This document shows, piece after piece, positions 27,689 to 37,771 of a DNA stretch of 64,000 nucleotides (the stretch's first letter is position 1; each line of letters starts with the position of its first letter). The DNA comes from Pseudomonas frederiksbergensis (GTDB taxonomy: Bacteria; Pseudomonadota; Gammaproteobacteria; Pseudomonadales; Pseudomonadaceae), in contig NZ_MOBR01000008.1 of NCBI RefSeq assembly GCF_003732705.1, forward strand, positions 496,001 through 560,000, read 5' to 3'. The notes under the pieces were generated by a model that had not been told where the DNA came from, ran no database searches, and saw only the letters and a list, made by a program, of their open reading frames with translations. A program made the position numbers and the translations under genes.

Positions 27689-28469
27689 TTTTCTGCTCTA
27701 CGCCCTGCTTGCAGGTCTGGCCCTGGCCTTGGTCGCGGGCCCGTTGGGTTCATTCGTGGTCTGGCGTCGCATGGCCTATTTCGGCGACACCCTCTCTCAC
27801 GCTGCGCTGCTGGGTGTGGCCCTGGGTTTCCTGCTGGATGTCAGCCCCACCGTGGCCGTCACCGTTGGCTGTCTGCTGCTGGCGGTGTTGCTGGTGACTT
27901 TGCAACAGCGTCAGCCGCTGGCGTCCGACACCCTTTTGGGAATTCTCGCACCGAGCACGCTCTCGCTGGGCTTGGTGGTACTAAGCTTCATGCATGAAGT
28001 GCGGATCGACCTGATGGCCTATCTGTTTGGCGACCTGCTGGCGATCAGCCCGACCGACCTGGCCTGGATTCTCGGCGGCAGCGCGGCGGTGCTGGCGTTG
28101 CTGGTGACGTTGTGGCGGCCATTGCTGGCGATCACCGTGCACGAAGAGTTGGCCACAGTGGAAGGTTTGCCGGTGGCGGCGTTGCGCCTGACCCTGATGT
28201 TGTTGATCGCGGTAGTGATCGCCGTGGCGATGAAAATCGTCGGTGTGTTGCTGATTACTTCGCTGTTGATCATCCCGGCGGCTGCGGCACAACGTCACGC
28301 CCGCTCGCCGGAGCAGATGGCATTGGGCGCGAGCCTGCTGGGCATGCTCGCGGTGTGTGGCGGGCTGGCGTTGTCATGGTTCAAGGACACCCCGGCGGGC
28401 CCGTCAATTGTGGTAACGGCCGCCGCGCTGTTTCTGCTGAGTTTTGTCCTGCCCCGTCGAGGGGTGTAG
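27681..28469 (+). CDS. znuB: ZnuB zinc ABC transporter permease
   Basis: The 262-residue ABC-3 family permease has about eight membrane segments, with the conserved cytoplasmic region [15 protein letters not shown] near the N-terminus. It forms the zinc channel with ZnuC. The frame is open from 27597, but the ATG at 27681 ([12 protein letters not shown]) is the family start and overlaps the znuC end. Confidence 0.94.
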   Translation: MADFLLYALLAGLALALVAGPLGSFVVWRRMAYFGDTLSHAALLGVALGFLLDVSPTVAVTVGCLLLAVLLVTLQQRQPLASDTLLGILAPSTLSLGLVVLSFMHEVRIDLMAYLFGDLLAISPTDLAWILGGSAAVLALLVTLWRPLLAITVHEELATVEGLPVAALRLTLMLLIAVVIAVAMKIVGVLLITSLLIIPAAAAQRHARSPEQMALGASLLGMLAVCGGLALSWFKDTPAGPSIVVTAAALFLLSFVLPRRGV

Positions 28470-28506
28470 ACTTGCTCGTTTTTTGCGCAAATAGAGAGTC
28501 GCAGGA

Positions 28507-29223
28507 ATGAAGCCGTTCGCCTCCCGTTATCTGCTCCTTGTCGCATTTTCTCTGCTGCTGGGCGCTTGCCAAAGCACGCCACCGGCGGCCCCCGAGGTCC
28601 CCGATGCGCGGGCTGCGGCCATCGCACAGCTGCAACAAAACCTGGCCAGCAGTGAACTGGCCACCGCCGAAGATCAATTGGCAGCCTTGCAGGCTGAGTC
28701 GCCCAACGACGCCTCCCTTGTGCAGTACCAGCGGCAACTGGCCGAAGCCTATCTGCAACGCAGCCAGATCGTGCTGCAAAAAGGCGACGTGAATGCCGCC
28801 GCCACCGCCCTGAGCCGTGCCCGTGCGTTGATGCCCAAGGCACCGGCGCTGACCGGCGGCGTGAACAACGCCATCGTCAATGCGCGCAAGGCTGAGCTGG
28901 ACAGGGCTGAAGCGGCGCTGATGGCGGCCGAGGCCAGGCCGAAGGCGAAAGTGATCGACCCTACCGCTGAAAGCACGACGGTTGCGCTGAACCTCACCGA
29001 TATGAGCAAACTGCGTCGTCAACTGGACGCTATCGCCGCCGATGTGGTGAATTATGAATGCGCCGTGAGCATTCAGGCGCCACGCATCCAGGACTACCCT
29101 TGGCTGGCCACGTTGCTGACCAAACGGGTGAAGAAGCTGGATTCCGAGTTCGAATTGAAGATTGAAAAGCAGATCTTGCGCAATATTCCGGCGCAGATGG
29201 TTTTGAGTCCGCGTAAGCCCTAA
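28507..29223 (+). CDS. Lipoprotein of PA5502 type, helical
   Basis: The 238-residue protein has a lipoprotein signal (FSLLLGACQST, Cys about residue 20) and a helical, alanine-rich mature part with TPR-like repeats (AIAQLQQNLASSELATAEDQLAAL, then AYLQRSQIVLQKGDVNAAATALSRA). Its function is unknown. It follows znuB by 37 bp on the same strand, matching the znuB-PA5502-metN order of P. aeruginosa, though catalase is inserted here. A REP pair follows. Confidence 0.75.
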   Translation: MKPFASRYLLLVAFSLLLGACQSTPPAAPEVPDARAAAIAQLQQNLASSELATAEDQLAALQAESPNDASLVQYQRQLAEAYLQRSQIVLQKGDVNAAATALSRARALMPKAPALTGGVNNAIVNARKAELDRAEAALMAAEARPKAKVIDPTAESTTVALNLTDMSKLRRQLDAIAADVVNYECAVSIQAPRIQDYPWLATLLTKRVKKLDSEFELKIEKQILRNIPAQMVLSPRKP

Positions 29224-29227
29224 AGCA

Positions 29228-29308
29228 TCGCGGGCAAGCCTCGCTCCTACAGGTCTCGTGTTGTTCAGAACACCACACGAACCCTGTAGGAGCGAGGCTT
29301 GCCCGCGA
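29228..29308. repeat. Paired REP palindrome (TGTAGGAGCGAGGCTTGCCCGCGA class)
   Basis: Arms TCGCGGGCAAGCCTCGCTCC (from 29228) and its complement (ending 29308) flank a ~33-nt spacer. It lies between the convergent ends of the lipoprotein gene and katE. Confidence 0.9.
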
Positions 29309-29335
29309 AGGCGTCCTCTCTAGCGATACACCTCT

Positions 29336-31474
29336 CTAAGCCGGAATCGCCTTGGCCTTAGGCTCGCGATCCCAAACCCGATGCTGCCCAATCGCGGCAA
29401 AAAACGCCTTGAACAACTTGGCATCCGCACCAACGATCAACCCCGCATCCGCCTCCAGTTTCAGCACATCCAGCAACTGCTTGGCCTCGCCATGCAACGC
29501 AATCGCCTTCAGGTGCTTGTACGCTTCGAGCAAGTAATGCAGCGCCACGCCATCAGTGCTCAACGCCTTGATTGACGCCGCGCCTCCTGGCACGAACACC
29601 GCGTCGAACGCCACGGACGGCAAGCCTTCCATCGATGCATCCACTGGCAGTGATTTGCCATCGGCGGTTGTCACCGGAGCGGATGTCGGGCCAAGCAGTT
29701 TGGCGTGAGCACCCTCTGCCGCCAGTGCCTTTTTCATCGCGTCAATCGCGGCACCATCGACGCCGTTGGCGGCAAGGATCGCCACTTTTCGGGTCTTGAT
29801 GTTCTCTGGCAGTAAGTTGGCCTGGCTCAGAGCCGGCGAGCGGTCCAGCGACGTTTTTGGCACGTCCACGGTCCCCGCTTTCGGCGCCGGCAGCCCCAGG
29901 TTCTGCGCCACACGCTTGGCCAGTTCCAGGTCGATATTGGCCAGGATCTCGTTCACCTGCCGCTCACGAATCCACAACCGATCAACCTTGCCCAGCTCGA
30001 AGCTGTAAGCCGAGATGATGTGTTCCTGTTCGTGCTTGCTCATGCTGTGGAAAAACAACCGCGCCTGGGAGAAGTGATCGCCGAACGACTCGCTGCGCTG
30101 ACGGATCTTGTTCGCGTCGATCCGTTCCGGGTACGTCTCGAAGCCGCCATCCTTTGCCGCTGGCGGGGTTTCCTTCGGCCAGCCGCCATCAATCGAGTTC
30201 GGCTCGTAGGACGCGCGGCCCTTGTCGATGGTCATGCGGTGCAAGCCATCGCGCTGACCGTTGTGGTACGGCGCCACCGGACGGTTGATCGGAATCTCAT
30301 GAAAATTCGGTCCGCCGAGTCGGCTGATCTGCGTGTCCGTGTAGGAAAACAACCGTCCTTGCAGCAGCGGATCGTTGGAGAAGTCGATGCCCGGCACGAT
30401 ATGCCCTGGGCAGAATGCGACCTGCTCGGTTTCGGCAAAGAAATTGTCCGGGTTGCGGTTGAGGGTCATTTTGCCCAACGGCGTGATCGGGACGATTTCT
30501 TCGGGAATGATCTTGGTCGGATCCAGCAGGTCGAAATCGAAGTCGTGTTCGTTTTCTTCCTCGACGATCTGTACGCCCAATTCCCATTCCGGGTAGTCCC
30601 CGATCTCGATGGACTCCCAGAGATCGCGACGGTGGTAGTCAGTGTCTTTACCGGCGAGCTTCTGCGCCTCATCCCACACCAGCGAACACGTGCCGGCGGT
30701 AGGGCGCCAGTGGAATTTGACGAAGCGCGATTTGCCCTCGGCATTCACCAGGCGGAACGTGTGCACACCGAAGCCCTGCATGCTGCGCAGGCTTTTCGGG
30801 ATCGCCCGGTCGGACATCGCCCAGATCACCATGTGCGCCGACTCGGGTTGCAGCGAGACAAAGTCCCAGAACGTGTCATGGGCCGAGCCGCCCGTAGGAA
30901 TCTCGTTGTGCGGCTCGGGTTTGACCGCATGCACGAAGTCGGGAAACTTGATCGCGTCCTGGATGAAGAACACCGGCATGTTGTTGCCCACCAGGTCGAA
31001 GTTGCCTTCTTCGGTGAAGAACTTCACGGCGAAACCGCGTACGTCCCGCACGGTATCACCTGACCCGCGTGGGCCTTGCACCGTGGAAAAGCGCACGAAC
31101 ACCGGGGTTTTCTGCCCTGGGTCTTGTAGGAATCCGGCCTTGGTCAGTGCGCAATGGTTCTCGTAGGTCTGGAAGAAACCATGGGCGCCGGTGCCACGGG
31201 CGTGGACGATGCGCTCCGGGATACGTTCATGGTCAAAATGCGTGATTTTTTCACGCATGATGAAGTCTTCCAGCAGCGACGGCCCGCGGGCGCCGACCTT
31301 CAGGGTGTTCTGATTATCCGAGACTTTTACGCCCTGGTTGGTGCGCAGGGCCTGTTCGGTGGCGTCGGATCGAAACTTCTCCAGGCTGTCGAGCTTGGCG
31401 TTGGTGTTGCCGCGGTCCAGGGTATCGGTCCCGGCCAGTGCGCTCTTGGGTGCGGCAGGCTTTTTAGTACTCAT
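29336..31474 (-). CDS. katE: Catalase HPII (large-subunit, KatE)
   Basis: The 712-residue monofunctional haem catalase has the catalytic histidine in [14 protein letters not shown], the asparagine in [12 protein letters not shown] and the proximal haem tyrosine in [16 protein letters not shown]-terminal glutamine-amidotransferase-like domain (~560-712, [11 protein letters not shown]) is typical of HPII. It removes hydrogen peroxide, usually in stationary phase under RpoS. The frame is open from 31537, but the ATG at 31474 ([11 protein letters not shown]) follows a CGAGGAG site. Confidence 0.93.
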   Translation of the reverse strand: MSTKKPAAPKSALAGTDTLDRGNTNAKLDSLEKFRSDATEQALRTNQGVKVSDNQNTLKVGARGPSLLEDFIMREKITHFDHERIPERIVHARGTGAHGFFQTYENHCALTKAGFLQDPGQKTPVFVRFSTVQGPRGSGDTVRDVRGFAVKFFTEEGNFDLVGNNMPVFFIQDAIKFPDFVHAVKPEPHNEIPTGGSAHDTFWDFVSLQPESAHMVIWAMSDRAIPKSLRSMQGFGVHTFRLVNAEGKSRFVKFHWRPTAGTCSLVWDEAQKLAGKDTDYHRRDLWESIEIGDYPEWELGVQIVEEENEHDFDFDLLDPTKIIPEEIVPITPLGKMTLNRNPDNFFAETEQVAFCPGHIVPGIDFSNDPLLQGRLFSYTDTQISRLGGPNFHEIPINRPVAPYHNGQRDGLHRMTIDKGRASYEPNSIDGGWPKETPPAAKDGGFETYPERIDANKIRQRSESFGDHFSQARLFFHSMSKHEQEHIISAYSFELGKVDRLWIRERQVNEILANIDLELAKRVAQNLGLPAPKAGTVDVPKTSLDRSPALSQANLLPENIKTRKVAILAANGVDGAAIDAMKKALAAEGAHAKLLGPTSAPVTTADGKSLPVDASMEGLPSVAFDAVFVPGGAASIKALSTDGVALHYLLEAYKHLKAIALHGEAKQLLDVLKLEADAGLIVGADAKLFKAFFAAIGQHRVWDREPKAKAIPA

Positions 31475-31738
31475 CAGTCGTAAACTCCTCGTGGCGATTC
31501 CTGCCTTAGCCAGGACGCTTATGCATTCCCCTGGCACGGCACCGGGGGTGTTTTCGAGTTGCCTTATTAGTGACTGATGGGTTTTTTGACCGTTCCTTTT
31601 TTATGACCTTTGATCGCGTTATTGCCAAATGAAAGGTTGAATGCGGAATAAATGCTAATAACCTCTATACGGACAGGCTAAAATGCGCGCCCGGCTAACC
31701 GCTGATCCCATTCCAACGCGCCCCACAAGGTTCGCTAC

Positions 31739-32746
31739 GTGATCGAGTTTCAAAACGTCCATAAGACTTACCGCGTCGCCGGTAAGGATATTCCCGCCCT
31801 GCATCCGACCAGTCTGACGATTGAGAACGGTCAGGTCTTCGGTCTGATCGGTCATTCCGGCGCGGGAAAAAGTACCCTGCTACGTCTGATCAATCGCCTG
31901 GAAGAGTCCAGCGGCGGCAAGATCTTCGTCGATGGCGAAGAAGTCACCGCGCTCGATCCCAATAGCCTGCGGCGCTTCCGCCAGCAGGTCGGGATGATTT
32001 TCCAGCACTTCAACCTGTTGGCGTCCAAGACCGTGGCCGACAACGTCGCGCTGCCGCTGACCCTGGCCGGTGAACTGTCCCGCAGCGAGATCGACCAGCG
32101 TGTGGCCGAGTTGCTGGCGCGGGTGGGCCTGTCCGACCATGCCAAGAAATACCCGGCGCAGTTGTCCGGTGGCCAGAAGCAGCGCGTCGGCATTGCCCGC
32201 GCCCTGGCAACCAAGCCGAAAATCCTGCTGTGCGACGAAGCCACCAGCGCCCTGGACCCGCAGACCACTGCGTCGGTCCTGCAGTTGCTAGCCGAGATCA
32301 ACCGCGAGCTGAAGCTGACCATCGTCCTGATCACCCACGAGATGGACGTGATTCGCCGCGTTTGCGACCAGGTGGCGGTGATGGATGCGGGGGTGATTGT
32401 CGAGCAAGGTTCAGTGGCCGATGTGTTCCTACATCCCAAGCACCCCACCACCAAGCGTTTCGTGCAGGAAAGCGAGCAGATCGATGAAAGCGAGCAGCGC
32501 GACGATTTCGCCCATGTGCCGGGACGTATCGTGCGTCTGACGTTCCAGGGCGAAGCGACCTACGCGCCATTGCTGGGCACTGTCGCTAGGGAAACGGGTG
32601 TGGACTACAGCATCCTGGCCGGTCGTATCGATCGCATCAAAGACGTCCCTTACGGGCAACTGACCCTGGCCGTCACCGGTGGTGACATGGAAGCGGCGTT
32701 CGGCCTCTTCACCGCGGCTGACGTCCACATGGAGGTGCTGCGCTGA
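31739..32746 (+). CDS. metN: MetN D-methionine ABC transporter ATPase
   Basis: The 335-residue ABC ATPase has Walker A GHSGAGKS, signature LSGGQKQR and Walker [14 protein letters not shown]-terminal NIL domain (~260-335, [17 protein letters not shown]) binds methionine and regulates transport. The start is GTG at 31739, preceded by AAGG at 31727-31730. The stop overlaps the metI start by 1 bp. It is divergent from katE, with about 265 bp between the starts. Confidence 0.93.
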   Translation: MIEFQNVHKTYRVAGKDIPALHPTSLTIENGQVFGLIGHSGAGKSTLLRLINRLEESSGGKIFVDGEEVTALDPNSLRRFRQQVGMIFQHFNLLASKTVADNVALPLTLAGELSRSEIDQRVAELLARVGLSDHAKKYPAQLSGGQKQRVGIARALATKPKILLCDEATSALDPQTTASVLQLLAEINRELKLTIVLITHEMDVIRRVCDQVAVMDAGVIVEQGSVADVFLHPKHPTTKRFVQESEQIDESEQRDDFAHVPGRIVRLTFQGEATYAPLLGTVARETGVDYSILAGRIDRIKDVPYGQLTLAVTGGDMEAAFGLFTAADVHMEVLR

Positions 32747-33441
32747 TGGAAACGTACGACGCATTTATCGAAGCCGCTAAAGAGTTCTTCAAAAACATCG
32801 ACTGGGCAGAAATCTGCCTGGCCACCAGCGACACCATGCAGATGTTGGGTGGCTCGCTGCTGTTCACCATCCTGCTCGGCCTGCCGCTGGGGGTGCTGCT
32901 GTTCCTGTGCAGCCCACGCCAGTTGCTGGAAAACCGCATCGCCTATGGGCTGATGTCGCTGATGGTGAACATCCTGCGCTCGCTGCCCTTCATCATCCTG
33001 CTGATCGTGATGATCCCGTTCACCGTGTTGATTACCGGCACTTCGCTGGGTGTCGCCGGTGCGATCCCGCCATTGGTGATCGGGGCCACGCCGTTCTTCG
33101 GGCGCCTGGTGGAAACCGCATTGCGTGAAGTGGATCGCGGCATCATTGAAGCGACTCAGGCCATGGGCGCGACGACCCGTCAAATCATCACCAATGCCTT
33201 GCTGCCAGAAGCCCGCCCGGGCATCTTCGCGGCGATTACGGTGACGGCTATTACACTGGTGTCCTACACGGCGATGGCCGGTGTGGTCGGCGCCGGTGGC
33301 CTGGGCGACCTGGCGATCCGTTTCGGCTACCAGCGTTTCCAGACCGACGTGATGATCGTCACCGTGGTGCTGTTGCTGGTACTGGTGCAGGTCCTGCAGA
33401 TGGTTGGCGACAAACTGGTCGTACACTTTTCCAGAAAATAA
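32746..33441 (+). CDS. metI: MetI methionine ABC transporter permease
   Basis: The 231-residue permease has about five membrane helices and the binding-protein-dependent transport motif EATQAMGATTRQIITNALLPEARPG that docks the ATPase. It forms the channel for methionine uptake with MetN. Its ATG overlaps the metN stop, and metQ follows after 77 bp containing a short hairpin. Confidence 0.93.
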   Translation: METYDAFIEAAKEFFKNIDWAEICLATSDTMQMLGGSLLFTILLGLPLGVLLFLCSPRQLLENRIAYGLMSLMVNILRSLPFIILLIVMIPFTVLITGTSLGVAGAIPPLVIGATPFFGRLVETALREVDRGIIEATQAMGATTRQIITNALLPEARPGIFAAITVTAITLVSYTAMAGVVGAGGLGDLAIRFGYQRFQTDVMIVTVVLLLVLVQVLQMVGDKLVVHFSRK

Positions 33442-33482
33442 ATGGTTCACGTAACCAAGACATGAGCCGGCCATTCGCTGGC

Positions 33483-33501
33483 AGGCGCCACACGGGCGCC
33501 T
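33483..33501 (+). other. Hairpin in the metI-metQ gap
   Basis: A perfect 7-bp inverted repeat AGGCGCC-ACACG-GGCGCCT lies just upstream of the metQ ribosome binding site AAGGAG. There is no U-run, so it is not a terminator. It could protect or separate the metNI and metQ messages, a common reason for higher binding-protein yield. Confidence 0.5.
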
Positions 33502-33518
33502 CACAAGGAGTTAGCTGA

Positions 33519-34289
33519 ATGAAAAAACTACTCGTCGCATTGGCTGCTGTAGCGGCGTTTTCCGCCCAGGCCGACGAACTGACCGTTGCGGCCACTCCGG
33601 TCCCGCACGCGGAAATCCTCGAATTCGTAAAACCCGCCCTGGCCAAAGAAGGCGTGGACCTGAAGGTCAAGGTCTTCACCGACTACATCCAGCCAAACGT
33701 GCAGGTTGCCGAGAAGCGCCTGGACGCCAACTTCTTCCAGCACCAGCCGTACCTGGATGAGTTCAACAAGGCCAAGGGCACCAACCTGGTGGCCGTCGCC
33801 GGCGTACACCTGGAACCCCTAGGCGCTTACTCCAGCAAGTACAAGGCGCTGACCGAATTGCCGGGCGGCGCCAACGTGGTGATTCCGAACGACGCCACCA
33901 ACGGCGGCCGTGCGCTGTTGCTGCTGGCGAAGGCTGGCCTGATCAAGTTGAAGGATCCGACCAACATTCTGTCGACGTCCAAGGACATCGTCGAAAATCC
34001 CAAAGACCTGAAATTCCGCGAACTGGAAGCCGCGACCATCCCGCGTGTGCTGACTCAGGTCGATCTGGCGCTGATCAACACCAACTATGCGCTGGAAGCC
34101 AAGCTTGATCCGTCCAAGGATGCACTGGTGATCGAAGGCAACGATTCGCCGTACGTGAACATCCTCGTCGCCCGCCCGGACGACAAGGACAGCGATGCGA
34201 TGAAGAAACTGGTTGCTGCGCTGCACAGCCCGGAAGTGAAAGCGTTCATTCTCGAGAAGTACAAAGGCGCGGTATTGCCGGCGTTCTGA
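33519..34289 (+). CDS. metQ: MetQ methionine-binding protein
   Basis: The 256-residue NlpA-family solute-binding protein has a Sec signal cleaved near SAQADEL. No lipobox cysteine is seen, so it appears to be soluble in the periplasm rather than a lipoprotein as in E. coli. Family motifs are TPVPHAEILEFVKP, FTDYIQPNVQVAEKRLDANFFQHQPYLDEF and LALINTNYALEA. It delivers methionine to MetNI. AAGGAGTTAGCTG precedes the ATG. Confidence 0.93.
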   Translation: MKKLLVALAAVAAFSAQADELTVAATPVPHAEILEFVKPALAKEGVDLKVKVFTDYIQPNVQVAEKRLDANFFQHQPYLDEFNKAKGTNLVAVAGVHLEPLGAYSSKYKALTELPGGANVVIPNDATNGGRALLLLAKAGLIKLKDPTNILSTSKDIVENPKDLKFRELEAATIPRVLTQVDLALINTNYALEAKLDPSKDALVIEGNDSPYVNILVARPDDKDSDAMKKLVAALHSPEVKAFILEKYKGAVLPAF

Positions 34290-34323
34290 TCTGACCCGTT
34301 ACACGATCACACCGCTCACGCCG

Positions 34324-34432
34324 ATCGTTCCCACGCTCTGCGTGGGAATGCCTAAACGGACGCTCCGCGTTCGGCTCTTGAAGGGACGCGGAGCGTCCCG
34401 GGCTGCATTCCCACGCAGAGCGTGGGAACGAT
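34324..34432. repeat. Nested palindromic repeat (GTTCCCACGCTCTGCGTGGGAA type)
   Basis: Outer arms are at 34324-34351 and 34405-34432, each itself a near palindrome around CCCACGC/GCGTGGG. A second pair of inner arms follows, GACGCTCCGCGT and ACGCGGAGCGTC. The core differs from the REP family elsewhere in the window. It follows metQ. Confidence 0.85.
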
Positions 34433-34438
34433 CAAACG

Positions 34439-34470
34439 AAAAAGGGGACGCCATGAGCGTCCCCTTTTTT
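34439..34470. terminator. Bidirectional terminator after metQ
   Basis: Stem GGGGACGC/GCGTCCCC with a CATGA loop is flanked by A5 upstream and T6 downstream. It would end metNIQ on the plus strand and the sco gene on the minus strand. Confidence 0.85.
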
Positions 34471-34489
34471 GTGCCCGAAACACCGATCC

Positions 34490-34557
34490 TGTAGGAGCAC
34501 AGCTTGCTCGCGATGGCGTCTATGTAATCGCCATCGCGGGCAAGCCATGCTCCTACA
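34490..34557. repeat. REP pair between metQ and sco
   Basis: Arms TGTAGGAGCACAGCTTGCTCGC (from 34490) and CGCGGGCAAGCCATGCTCCTACA (ending 34557) are imperfectly complementary, with GATGGCG/CGCCATC at the inner ends. It is a diverged REP pair at a convergent gene end. Confidence 0.8.
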
Positions 34558-34568
34558 AGGGGTGGTGC

Positions 34569-35204
34569 TCAGTTGCGCTTGAGCATCACCGGCAATTGCG
34601 CCACCAGTTTGGTGTTGTTCAACGGCGCCCGAATAAACCCGCGTTGCGTGCCATCCGGCCCGATCACCGCAAGGTTGCCGCTGTGGTCGACGGTGTAGTT
34701 AGGCTTGCTGGTGTCCGCCGGAATGAACGGGATGCTCACCGCGTTCGCCAGTTTCTGGATGTCATCCACGCTCGACGCGGTCAAACCCTGAAACTGCGGA
34801 TCGAAGTAGCCCAGGTATTGCTTGAGCTGCTTGGGTGTGTCGCGGTTCGGGTCGACGCTGACCAGAATGATCTGCAACTTGGCCACCGCTTCTGGCGGCA
34901 GTTCGCTTTTGATCTGGCGCAGTTGGGCGAGGGTGGTCGGGCAGATGTCCGGGCAGAAGGTGTAACCGAAGAACAGCAGGCTCCACTTGCCTTTCAGCTC
35001 GTTGACCGCCACCGGTTTACCGTCCACGTCGGTCATTGTCACGTCAGGCAGATTGCGACTTTGCGGCAGCAGGATGATGCCGGCGTCGATCAGTGCCGTC
35101 GGGTCACCCTGGCCTTTGCCGGACAGCACCTTATTGACGGTCAGGCCCAAAACCAGCGCGATCAGGGCAACGAGGATGAAGACGGTTTTCTGAGTTCGAG
35201 TCAT
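34569..35204 (-). CDS. SCO1/SenC-family copper chaperone
   Basis: The 211-residue protein has an N-terminal membrane anchor and a thioredoxin-like SCO domain. Copper ligands are the CxxxC of FCPDICPT (Cys84, Cys88) and His174 in [11 protein letters not shown]. It helps load the CuA centre of cytochrome c oxidase subunit II, encoded in the same cluster. The reading frame is open to 35963, but only the ATG at 35204 gives a SCO protein; it overlaps the cyoE stop by 4 bp. Confidence 0.92.
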   Translation of the reverse strand: MTRTQKTVFILVALIALVLGLTVNKVLSGKGQGDPTALIDAGIILLPQSRNLPDVTMTDVDGKPVAVNELKGKWSLLFFGYTFCPDICPTTLAQLRQIKSELPPEAVAKLQIILVSVDPNRDTPKQLKQYLGYFDPQFQGLTASSVDDIQKLANAVSIPFIPADTSKPNYTVDHSGNLAVIGPDGTQRGFIRAPLNNTKLVAQLPVMLKRN

Positions 35205-36100
35205 AGGTTCAACAGTAAGTAGTGGTCTACGAGCAGGGCGATAAACAGCAGGAACAAGTACCAGATAGAGTACTTGAAGGTGTTGATCGCCGCGTGCGGC
35301 CGAGTGCCACGGTACAGCACCACGGCCCATTGCAGAAACCTCGCGCCCAGCCCCAACGCACAAACCAGGTAGAGCACGCCGCTCATGTGGATCACATACG
35401 GCATCAGGCTGACCGCCAGCAGCGCGAAGGTGTAAAGCAGGATGTGGACTTTGGTGTAGTGCTCGCCATGGGTCACCGGCAGCATCGGGATGTCGGCCTT
35501 GGCGTATTCCTCTTTGCGGTGAATGGCCAGGGCCCAGAAGTGTGGCGGGGTCCAGGCGAAGATGATTAGCACCAGCAGCAGCGGTTCGGCGCTGACATGA
35601 CCGGTGGCCGCGACCCAACCCAGCAGCGGTGGCGCGGCACCGGCCAGGCCGCCGATGACGATGTTCTGCGGTGTCGCGCGCTTCAGGAAACCGGTATAGA
35701 CCACTGCGTAACCGAGCAGGGAGGCGAGGGTCAGCCACGCGGTCAGCGGGTTGGTGAAGGCCAGCAACACGGCTTGGCCGAGCACCGCCAGCACCAGGGC
35801 AAACGTCAGCGCCGCCCTTGGCGACACCCGGCCTTCCGCCAAGGGCCGCTTGTGAGTGCGGGCCATCACCGCATCGATCCGTCGGTCCACCACATGATTG
35901 ACCGCCGCTGCGCCCCCGGCACACAACGCGATCCCCAGATTGCCAAACACCAGCACCGTCCACGGCACCCCGGCGCGGGTCGCGAGGAACATGCCGACCA
36001 AGGAGGTGATGAGCATCAGCACCACCACTTTCGGCTTGGTCAGCTCCAGATAATCGCGCCAGATTGCCTGACTGTGACGTTCGCCAATCAGAACCGCCAT
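35201..36100 (-). CDS. cyoE: Protoheme IX farnesyltransferase (heme O synthase)
   Basis: The 299-residue UbiA-type prenyltransferase has about nine membrane segments. The prenyl-diphosphate motif is [19 protein letters not shown] and a second acidic region is [21 protein letters not shown]. It makes heme O, which heme A synthase (encoded just upstream) converts to heme A for the aa3 oxidase. The start overlaps the upstream gene by 13 bp and the stop overlaps sco by 4 bp. Confidence 0.94.
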   Translation of the reverse strand: MAVLIGERHSQAIWRDYLELTKPKVVVLMLITSLVGMFLATRAGVPWTVLVFGNLGIALCAGGAAAVNHVVDRRIDAVMARTHKRPLAEGRVSPRAALTFALVLAVLGQAVLLAFTNPLTAWLTLASLLGYAVVYTGFLKRATPQNIVIGGLAGAAPPLLGWVAATGHVSAEPLLLVLIIFAWTPPHFWALAIHRKEEYAKADIPMLPVTHGEHYTKVHILLYTFALLAVSLMPYVIHMSGVLYLVCALGLGARFLQWAVVLYRGTRPHAAINTFKYSIWYLFLLFIALLVDHYLLLNL

Positions 36101-37167
36101 GGCATTTCTCCTTTTATTGTTATGGGCCCGGCTGAATGTTTACGCGGGCTGAACCGCCAGCGCGCAGGAGCTTGTTGCTTGACCCGAACCAGGCTGGTTC
36201 GCGCGTGATAATTGACCAGCACCATGGTCAGCAGCAGTGCCGCACCGCCGGCATTGTGAGCGACGGCGATCGGCAGCGGCAGGTGGAACAGCACGTTGCT
36301 GATGCCCAGGGTGATTTGGGCGCCGAGGGCGATCAGCACCAGGCCCGCGAGACGGGTCATGCCGACCACTTTCAGTTGCCACGCCAGACCGAGCAGCACC
36401 AGCGTCACCAGCAGCGCGCCGATGCGGTGGGTCAGGTGAATCGCCGTGCGGGCATCGCTGTCCAGTTGGCCGCCGAGGTAGTTCGGGCCGATGTGTTGGG
36501 TCAGGTGAAAGCCATTGGCGAAATCCGCCGGGGGCAGCCATTGGCCGTGGCAGGTCGGGAAGTCGATGCACGCCACTGCCGCGTAGTTGGAACTGACCCA
36601 GCCACCGAGGGCGATTTGCAGGATTACCAGCAACAACCCGGCGGTGGCCCAGTACTGCAAGCGCTTGGGCACGGTCAGGGCCGGCAATACGCCGGACAAT
36701 CGTAGTGTCAGCAAAAACAACAGACTCAGCGTCGCAAACCCGCCGAGCAAATGCCCGGTGACCACTTGCGGCCAGAGCTTGAGCGTCACCGTCCACATGC
36801 CAAACGCCGCTTGGGCAAACACCACGGCCAGCAGGAACAGCGGCAACTTCACCGGTTGCCCCGGATGGCGCCGATGCACCCAGGCGCGACCGGCCAATAC
36901 CGAGATCAACAGCCCCAGGGTGCCGGCGAAGTAGCGGTGGATCATCTCGTTCCAGCCCTTATGGGCTACCACCGGTGTGTCAGGGAAATGCAGTTCGGCA
37001 TGGGCCAGTTGGGCTTCGCTTTTCGGCACGCTGATAAAGCCATAACAGCCCGGCCAGTCCGGGCAGCCGAGGCCGGCGTGGGTCAGGCGGGTGTAGGCGC
37101 CGAGCAGCACCACAATCAGTGCCAGCAAGGTGGCAAACAGCGCGAGGCGAAATCCAGGTTTGGCCAT
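36088..37167 (-). CDS. Heme A synthase (COX15/CtaA)
   Basis: The 359-residue membrane protein is of the COX15/CtaA family, with about eight helices and conserved haem-ligating histidines ([23 protein letters not shown] and [12 protein letters not shown]). A cysteine pair occurs in the periplasmic loops (GCPDWPGC and [10 protein letters not shown]). It oxidises heme O to heme A. It sits between the Sco-like gene and cyoE in the oxidase assembly cluster. Confidence 0.93.
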   Translation of the reverse strand: MAKPGFRLALFATLLALIVVLLGAYTRLTHAGLGCPDWPGCYGFISVPKSEAQLAHAELHFPDTPVVAHKGWNEMIHRYFAGTLGLLISVLAGRAWVHRRHPGQPVKLPLFLLAVVFAQAAFGMWTVTLKLWPQVVTGHLLGGFATLSLLFLLTLRLSGVLPALTVPKRLQYWATAGLLLVILQIALGGWVSSNYAAVACIDFPTCHGQWLPPADFANGFHLTQHIGPNYLGGQLDSDARTAIHLTHRIGALLVTLVLLGLAWQLKVVGMTRLAGLVLIALGAQITLGISNVLFHLPLPIAVAHNAGGAALLLTMVLVNYHARTSLVRVKQQAPARWRFSPRKHSAGPITIKGEMPWRF

Positions 37168-37177
37168 GACGATGCCC

Positions 37178-37771
37178 TTATCCGATGTTCGACAGTTTCA
37201 ACAGGTGGCGCAGGTCGTTCAGCAGGTCCTTGCCTTTGACCGTCGGGTCGTAGCGCAGCACCAGATTGCCGTGGGGGTCGATGATCCACAGTTGCGGCGC
37301 AGTCTTGTCGCCCGTGGCCTTGCTGAACGTAGTGAGGTCCATGGGGTAGCGTTGCAGCTGCGGATACTCGCGGGTCAGCTTGGCTTCGTAGTCGGCGTTC
37401 AACGGTTGCGCGGCAGCCAGTGCATGACTGGCACGGGACGCATCGCGGCCGAGGCCGATCTGGATTTGCCGCGCCAGGTACACCAACTGCTGGCAATCCA
37501 CCGAGCAATCCTTGGGCGCGGTCACCAGCATCTGCCAGCGATCTTCCTGGGCCTGCACGCCGAGGTCGGCGCGGGTCTGGCCGTTGCCGATCAGTTCGCC
37601 GTGATAACTGCGGCCGTCCGGCACCCAAAAATTCAGTTTGTACATGCCGGTGGCGAGGATCATCGGACCGATCACCCCAAGCAGGATCAGCAGCAGCTGC
37701 AAACGACCCTTGCGCCGACTCGCCGGCGTTTTCGCCTCAGACATGCTGGGTGGATTCATGGCTGCTCCCAT
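37178..37771 (-). CDS. Membrane-anchored Sco-like protein in oxidase cluster
   Basis: The 197-residue protein has one membrane anchor (QLLLILLGVIGPMILATGM) and a periplasmic domain of thioredoxin-like pattern. It carries a CxxxC (Cys89-SVD-Cys93) and, later, His167 in IIDPHGNLVLRYD, which resembles the VDHSGNL copper site of SCO proteins. It is usually annotated only as a hypothetical cytochrome oxidase-associated protein. Starts at 37771 (with AAAGGAGAAACACC) or 37759 are both plausible. It overlaps the SURF1 gene end and precedes heme A synthase. Confidence 0.75.
   Translation of the reverse strand: MGAAMNPPSMSEAKTPASRRKGRLQLLLILLGVIGPMILATGMYKLNFWVPDGRSYHGELIGNGQTRADLGVQAQEDRWQMLVTAPKDCSVDCQQLVYLARQIQIGLGRDASRASHALAAAQPLNADYEAKLTREYPQLQRYPMDLTTFSKATGDKTAPQLWIIDPHGNLVLRYDPTVKGKDLLNDLRHLLKLSNIG

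Noticed and set aside
34569..35963. 464-residue reading of the sco frame
   Set aside because: The N-terminal half overlaps cyoE in another frame and has no domain. The SCO protein begins at the ATG at 35204, with the usual 4-bp operon overlap.
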